Position numbers and translations under genes: made by a program. Below the pieces are notes generated by a model. That model was not told where the DNA came from. It saw only the letters and a program-made list of their open reading frames with translations, and searched no databases. Shown here piece by piece: positions 7,562 to 10,065 of a stretch of DNA of 10,065 bases. Positions within the stretch are counted from its first letter, which is position 1; every line of letters begins with the position of its first letter. Source of the DNA: Phoronis pallida (Eukaryota > Phoronida > Phoronidae); assembly GCA_028565715.1 (NCBI GenBank), contig JAOXYC010254120.1, forward strand, positions 1 to 10,065, read 5' to 3'.

Positions 7562-7586
7562 TTACGTCATCATGTATCACGTGATA
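7562..7586. promoter_or_regulatory. bZIP-like TTACGTCAT next to a palindromic CACGTG E-box
   Basis: TTACGTCAT is a CRE/ATF variant. A few bases on, TATCACGTGATA (7575-7586) is a perfect 12-bp palindrome containing TCACGTGA, the core favoured by MITF/TFE-type bHLH-zip factors. If the minus-strand gene starts near exon A, this would be an intron-1 element. Use is inferred from motif only. Confidence 0.25.
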
Positions 7587-7861
7587 TGTATTTGATGAGA
7601 TCTTGTGCACGTATTCAGACATGTATTTATGATGTTATTGCTCAAGATATTTCAACATAGGTTGTATAACATCTTATATCGTTGAGCTCTATTTAACTGA
7701 GATATTGAGCTACCAAGAAACATATTTTAACAACAAAATTGTGTTTCATTGTTTTTGTTGGCAAACCAAACCTTCCAAGATGCATGTTGTTAGCTTGAAT
7801 TTTGCTATACAACAGCACACAAGGCAATATTCGCACAGCACAAATGCCATGCAAAACTTAC

Positions 7862-8023
7862 CTTTAAGTGTGGCAGGCTTAACATTTAGTGGCAATACCA
7901 CATCCAACCAGCAACCTACCATTTATGAGGTTCATCAAACCAGAGACCGAGTCTTTAACAAATGCTGCACAACCCATGGAGATGGCTAGTTAAAAATTAC
8001 AATCACTAACATTCCCCGTCACA
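7862..8023 (-). CDS. Candidate exon A: 5' exon with short coding end, minus strand
   Basis: The block ends at a perfect donor CTTAAAG|GTAAGT (exon end 7862). Its 5' limit is uncertain: a CAG after a pyrimidine tract sits just above 8023, but the same place could be a transcription start. All frames have stops, so most of it would be 5'UTR. The frame that fits exon D (phase 0) starts at an ATG at 7885, preceded by a stop, and reads M-L-S-L-P-H-L-K to the donor. Two other ATGs lie upstream. One opens a reading frame (M-G-C-A-A-F-V-K-D-S ...) whose TAA overlaps the 7885 start; the other (M-V-G-C-W-L-D-V-V-L) stays open to the donor but in a phase that hits a stop in D. The start codon is therefore unsure. 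Confidence 0.25.
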
Positions 8024-8074
8024 CTGACAGGTTTAACAAGTGAAAGAAAACAAAAATCTCTATTCGATTGTCAT

Positions 8075-8083
8075 TGATTGGTT
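8075..8083 (-). promoter_or_regulatory. CCAAT box (AACCAATCA)
   Basis: On the minus strand AACCAATCA fits the NF-Y consensus RRCCAATSR at every position. It lies about 50-80 bp upstream of the 5' part of exon A and 190 bp upstream of the putative ATG, which suits a TATA-less promoter with a start near 8000-8025. A TCAGT initiator-like sequence is at 8025-8021. The link to exon A is inference. Confidence 0.25.
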
Positions 8084-8239
8084 AATAAACCATCATGTTC
8101 CGAGAATATCAACTTAATGAATAAATTAACACTATTTAACAGTTAACAATGAGTCAATTATCGTGTCAAAAAATGTTTGTTCAAGTACATAAACCCCCCA
8201 GTGGGTATTGAATCGACCATCTTAAAGTCCATATTGCAA

Positions 8240-8254
8240 ACACTAGAGGGCACT
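8240..8254 (+). promoter_or_regulatory. CTCF-like core motif (14 of 15)
   Basis: ACACTAGAGGGCACT agrees with CCASYAGRKGGCRSY at 14 of 15 positions; only the first base differs. CTCF is conserved across Bilateria. The motif starts one arm of the inverted repeat at 8244-8292, so it may instead be part of a small repeat. It sits just upstream of the putative minus-strand promoter. Confidence 0.3.
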
Positions 8255-8292
8255 GTGACTAGTAGTAGTCGCAAAGTCTACTGGACCCTCTA
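8244..8292. repeat. Nested inverted repeat
   Basis: TAGAGGG (8244-8250) pairs with CCCTCTA (8286-8292), and inside it AGTAG (8261-8265) pairs with CTACT (8278-8282). The 49-bp imperfect foldback is non-coding. It overlaps the CTCF-like motif, and the right arm has lost the GGC part of that motif. Confidence 0.4.
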
Positions 8293-8726
8293 ACCAGCTA
8301 TCATAATTAAAGTAATAAGTTTTTTAATGTAGGCTACAACTTTTAAATGGCAGAAGTCGCCTTAAGTTTGCAATTATGCAATTGAAGAACAAGCTCTTTG
8401 TCACACTTAGTTTATTAATTGGCAAATCCCAGTGCAAAAATACTCATGGAATTGGTTGGTACATCACAGCACCGCTCATGGGGTTATAACATTAACTGAG
8501 TGTAGAGAGTTTAAATTTGCAGAGAAAATACAAGTTTAGGTGGTCAGAAGACATGATCGTGGCCCCTAACAACCAGGTTTTTTTAAAAAGTATTGCACGC
8601 AAGAAGATATCCATGGAGTCATTGACAAACGTTTGGAGTAGCCAAATTGAAACTTTCAACTGAACATCTAAACTCGACTCACCCAGCAAGTGAATCTTTT
8701 ATACTCTGGGATCATTTCCCAGTGGT
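8293..8726. other. Non-coding stretch, nothing firm
   Basis: A minus-strand donor-like TGG|GTGAGT (exon end 8683) follows a minus-strand TATAAAAG (8703-8696), but no in-frame exon or correctly spaced initiator supports either as functional. The remainder is AT-rich with stops in all frames. Confidence 0.4.
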
Positions 8727-8751
8727 GTTTTGTTTTTTTCTTTCTTTTCAG
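8727..8751 (+). other. Strong 3' splice-acceptor-like pyrimidine tract
   Basis: A run of about 22 T/C-rich bases (one G) leads directly into CAG at 8749-8751, the best plus-strand acceptor in the window. The frame open after it runs 14 codons to a stop at about 8794 (T-N-K-K-R-S-L-I ...). No plus-strand donor of comparable strength was found, so it may mark the last exon of a gene beginning outside the window, or be an unused tract. Confidence 0.2.
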
Positions 8752-8804
8752 ACCAATAAAAAGCGTTCATTGATTCATATTCAATATAGTGCGTAGACTA
8801 ATTT

Positions 8805-8820
8805 CTGATATCGTTATCAG
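8805..8820. repeat. Short hairpin CTGATA-TCGT-TATCAG
   Basis: A perfect 6-bp inverted repeat with a 4-nt loop; each arm carries a GATA-type core (TATC/GATA). It is too short to interpret. Confidence 0.35.
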
Positions 8821-9375
8821 ACTGTTAGCACAACTCAGAAGTGGCTAACCCTTGAAGATGGCTAGGTTATCATCTATCCACCACTTAACACCACTTAATT
8901 GATGCTTTTCTCCAATTAAGCTTTCTGAAGTTCACAATGTCATATTCAATCCAAGTGCTACAGCTCCCAGAAGGCTATAAACTCATTCAGAATGTAAAAA
9001 AAAATGCTACGCGGGTGTCTCGTAATATCTGAAGATTTCTAAATTGGGGGCAGATGATCAACTGATCTAGATATTAAATAAGTATTTTCAAAATTTTATC
9101 AGTATGGTATATCCCTGTGTTTATTTACGGAGTATTACAATTGAGTCACTGAAAGTTTATAACATCATTGCCAATCTAATCTATTAATCAGGATTCTCAG
9201 ACCAACACAATTCTACAATCTGTTATCAAATGAAACACAATAATAATAAAATAAACCAATTAATATGATTCATTTTAAAACTATCATGTTTCTTTTGGAA
9301 AAGCAAGATGGACACTAAGCAACGCACGCAACAAATAATGTTTCTTACCGATTTGCACGAAACAACGACAACAAA
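8821..9375. other. Non-coding stretch, nothing recognised
   Basis: AT-rich sequence with a poly-A run at about 8997-9004 and A/T-rich simple sequence near 9239-9262. No supported frame was found on either strand. Confidence 0.5.
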
Positions 9376-9415
9376 CAACATCGTTTTTTCGACACCAACA
9401 TCGTTTTTTCGACAC
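9376..9415 (+). repeat. Perfect 20-bp tandem duplication
   Basis: The unit beginning CAACATCG, running through six T's and ending CGACAC is present twice with no mismatch (9376-9395 and 9396-9415). The lack of divergence points to a recent duplication. The period of 20 is not a multiple of 3, so it would shift a reading frame, which argues against coding. Confidence 0.85.
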
Positions 9416-9674
9416 AAACCAAAACACTGATCACCAACCTTTTCCAAGACAGCCCAGGTCAGTGAACTGCCGATTGCTCTGCGAACCAGTTGTATTCAAT
9501 AAATTGTGAACAGCAATGTGTGTGACATAACCAAAAGACTTGTCAATACCCATGTCTATATAATAATTGAGTATTTATTTAAATAATGCCAATAACATCA
9601 ATGACCCTTTGACATCATAATATGTATTTTCTATCCAGTGACAGGCCGAACTTGGCAGCTGTGAAATCTGATTG
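9416..9674. other. Non-coding stretch, nothing recognised
   Basis: No supported frame, repeat or RNA structure was seen. A PBX/Hox-like TGATTGAT occurs at the right edge (9669-9676), a short motif of low weight. Confidence 0.5.
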
Positions 9675-9797
9675 ATTCATGAAACTGTACGTGTTTGAGC
9701 AAACATTCTTCATGAATTTTGAAGACAGAAAAATTTGGAAGTTCAGTTCAAATTTTTTCCATCTTTTCAAAATTTATCACCAGTAAACAAATTTTGA
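9675..9797. repeat. Three consecutive stem-loops
   Basis: Hairpin 1: ATTCATGAA (9675-9683) with TTCATGAAT (9709-9717), enclosing TGTTTG-AG-CAAACA (9692-9705). Hairpin 2: 9729-9740 with 9747-9757, one bulged G, 6-nt loop. Hairpin 3: TCAAAATTT (9767-9775) with AAATTTTGA (9789-9797), 13-nt loop containing a forkhead-like GTAAACA. AT-rich DNA makes short palindromes easily, so the clustering matters more than any single stem. Confidence 0.4.
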
Positions 9798-10065
9798 CTT
9801 TAACACACTAGTCACATTTAAATTTGCACAAAACCTGGACATTTAAGTGATGTCAGCACTATTTTGTGGTGTATAAAAAACGATCTAACTGCACACGTTT
9901 AAAGATACTGTCTCCTTGTTGTTGAGGATCTGGGGTCAAAATTCAAATCATCTAGAAGTTTTGTGTATGAGTCCTTTGATAAATATAATTAACCTGCATC
10001 TTAGTCAAAAAATTCAAAAAAATTGGGAAAGGGGTAAATTTGAGATCTTTGTATCCAAAAAAACC
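9798..10065. other. Non-coding right end, nothing recognised
   Basis: AT-rich with A-runs near 10004-10021 and 10056-10062. No frame continues convincingly to the window edge. Confidence 0.5.

Noticed and set aside
7705-7989. Plus-strand open frame of 94 codons
   Set aside because: It starts at TTG and lacks plus-strand splice sites. The minus strand of the same stretch carries the perfect donor and GC-richer block of candidate exon A, so this frame is more likely its shadow.
8200-8220. Possible tRNA-type B box (GGGTATTGAATCGACC) suggesting a SINE
   Set aside because: It differs from GGTTCGANTCC at several positions, and no A box or 3' tail was found at the right distance.
8677-8703. Minus-strand TATAAAAG followed by GTGAGT as a promoter plus first exon
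   Set aside because: The closest initiator-like sequences are about 10 or 43 bases from the TATA, not the usual 30 or so, and the exon would be too short to judge.
9226-9447. Minus-strand open frame of 73 codons with a donor-like TCG|GTAAGA inside
   Set aside because: It starts at TTG, runs through the recent 20-bp tandem duplication (not a multiple of 3), and has cysteine/valine-rich low-complexity content. The donor is only a 7-of-9 match.
1-10065. CRISPR array, bacterial operon, phage or viral genes
   Set aside because: No regularly spaced repeats, no ribosome-binding sites and no dense long frames. Composition and splice-like signals point to an animal nuclear genome.

Overview
This window is most likely non-viral metazoan nuclear DNA, and nearly all of it is intronic or intergenic. 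It is AT-rich, moderately CpG-poor and densely interrupted by stop codons. It has no operon layout, no ribosome-binding sites, no rRNA or tRNA, and no long open frame. The longest ATG- or near-cognate-initiated open runs (about 60-107 codons) are what AT-rich DNA of this length gives by chance. A marine invertebrate or basal deuterostome would fit the composition and the small palindromic repeats, but nothing here fixes the taxon.

The best evidence for a gene is on the minus strand. Three perfect 9-of-9 donor matches (A-A-G|GT-R-AGT) occur on that strand, and I saw none on the plus strand. Reading the minus strand gives short, locally GC-rich segments between plausible splice sites. Exon A ends at 7862. 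Exon D is 6856-6775, and exon B is 6060-5916. Each of D and B has exactly one fully open frame, and those frames are phase-compatible across the implied introns (A to D about 1.0 kb, D to B about 0.7 kb). The predicted peptide is unfamiliar, hydrophilic and basic after a short hydrophobic stretch. The same strand has a further exon-like block at 2907-2776 and a weaker one near 4051-3932, but neither could be joined confidently to exon B.

The rest, region by region: 1-778 shows nothing recognisable. 779-949 has a GC-rich 56-codon minus-strand frame. 1800-1955 contains a perfect CArG box and a perfect CRE. 2315-2477 holds small inverted and direct repeats. 3402-3539 has a hairpin and a perfect DR1 nuclear-receptor site with a third half-site. 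4052-5089 is AT-rich and featureless. 5090-5168 has NK2-type homeodomain motifs. The inferred A-D intron (about 6857-7861) carries two foldback elements (7120-7249 and 7334-7470) and a palindromic CACGTG site. 8075-8292 has a CCAAT box and a near-consensus CTCF motif. 8727-8751 is a plus-strand acceptor-like pyrimidine tract. 9376-9415 is a perfect 20-bp tandem duplication, and 9675-9797 is a run of three stem-loops.

I did not recognise any protein family, and I saw no complete transposon, CRISPR array or self-contained novel system. The most testable claim is the cryptic minus-strand spliced gene. Every regulatory-site call is a motif match only.
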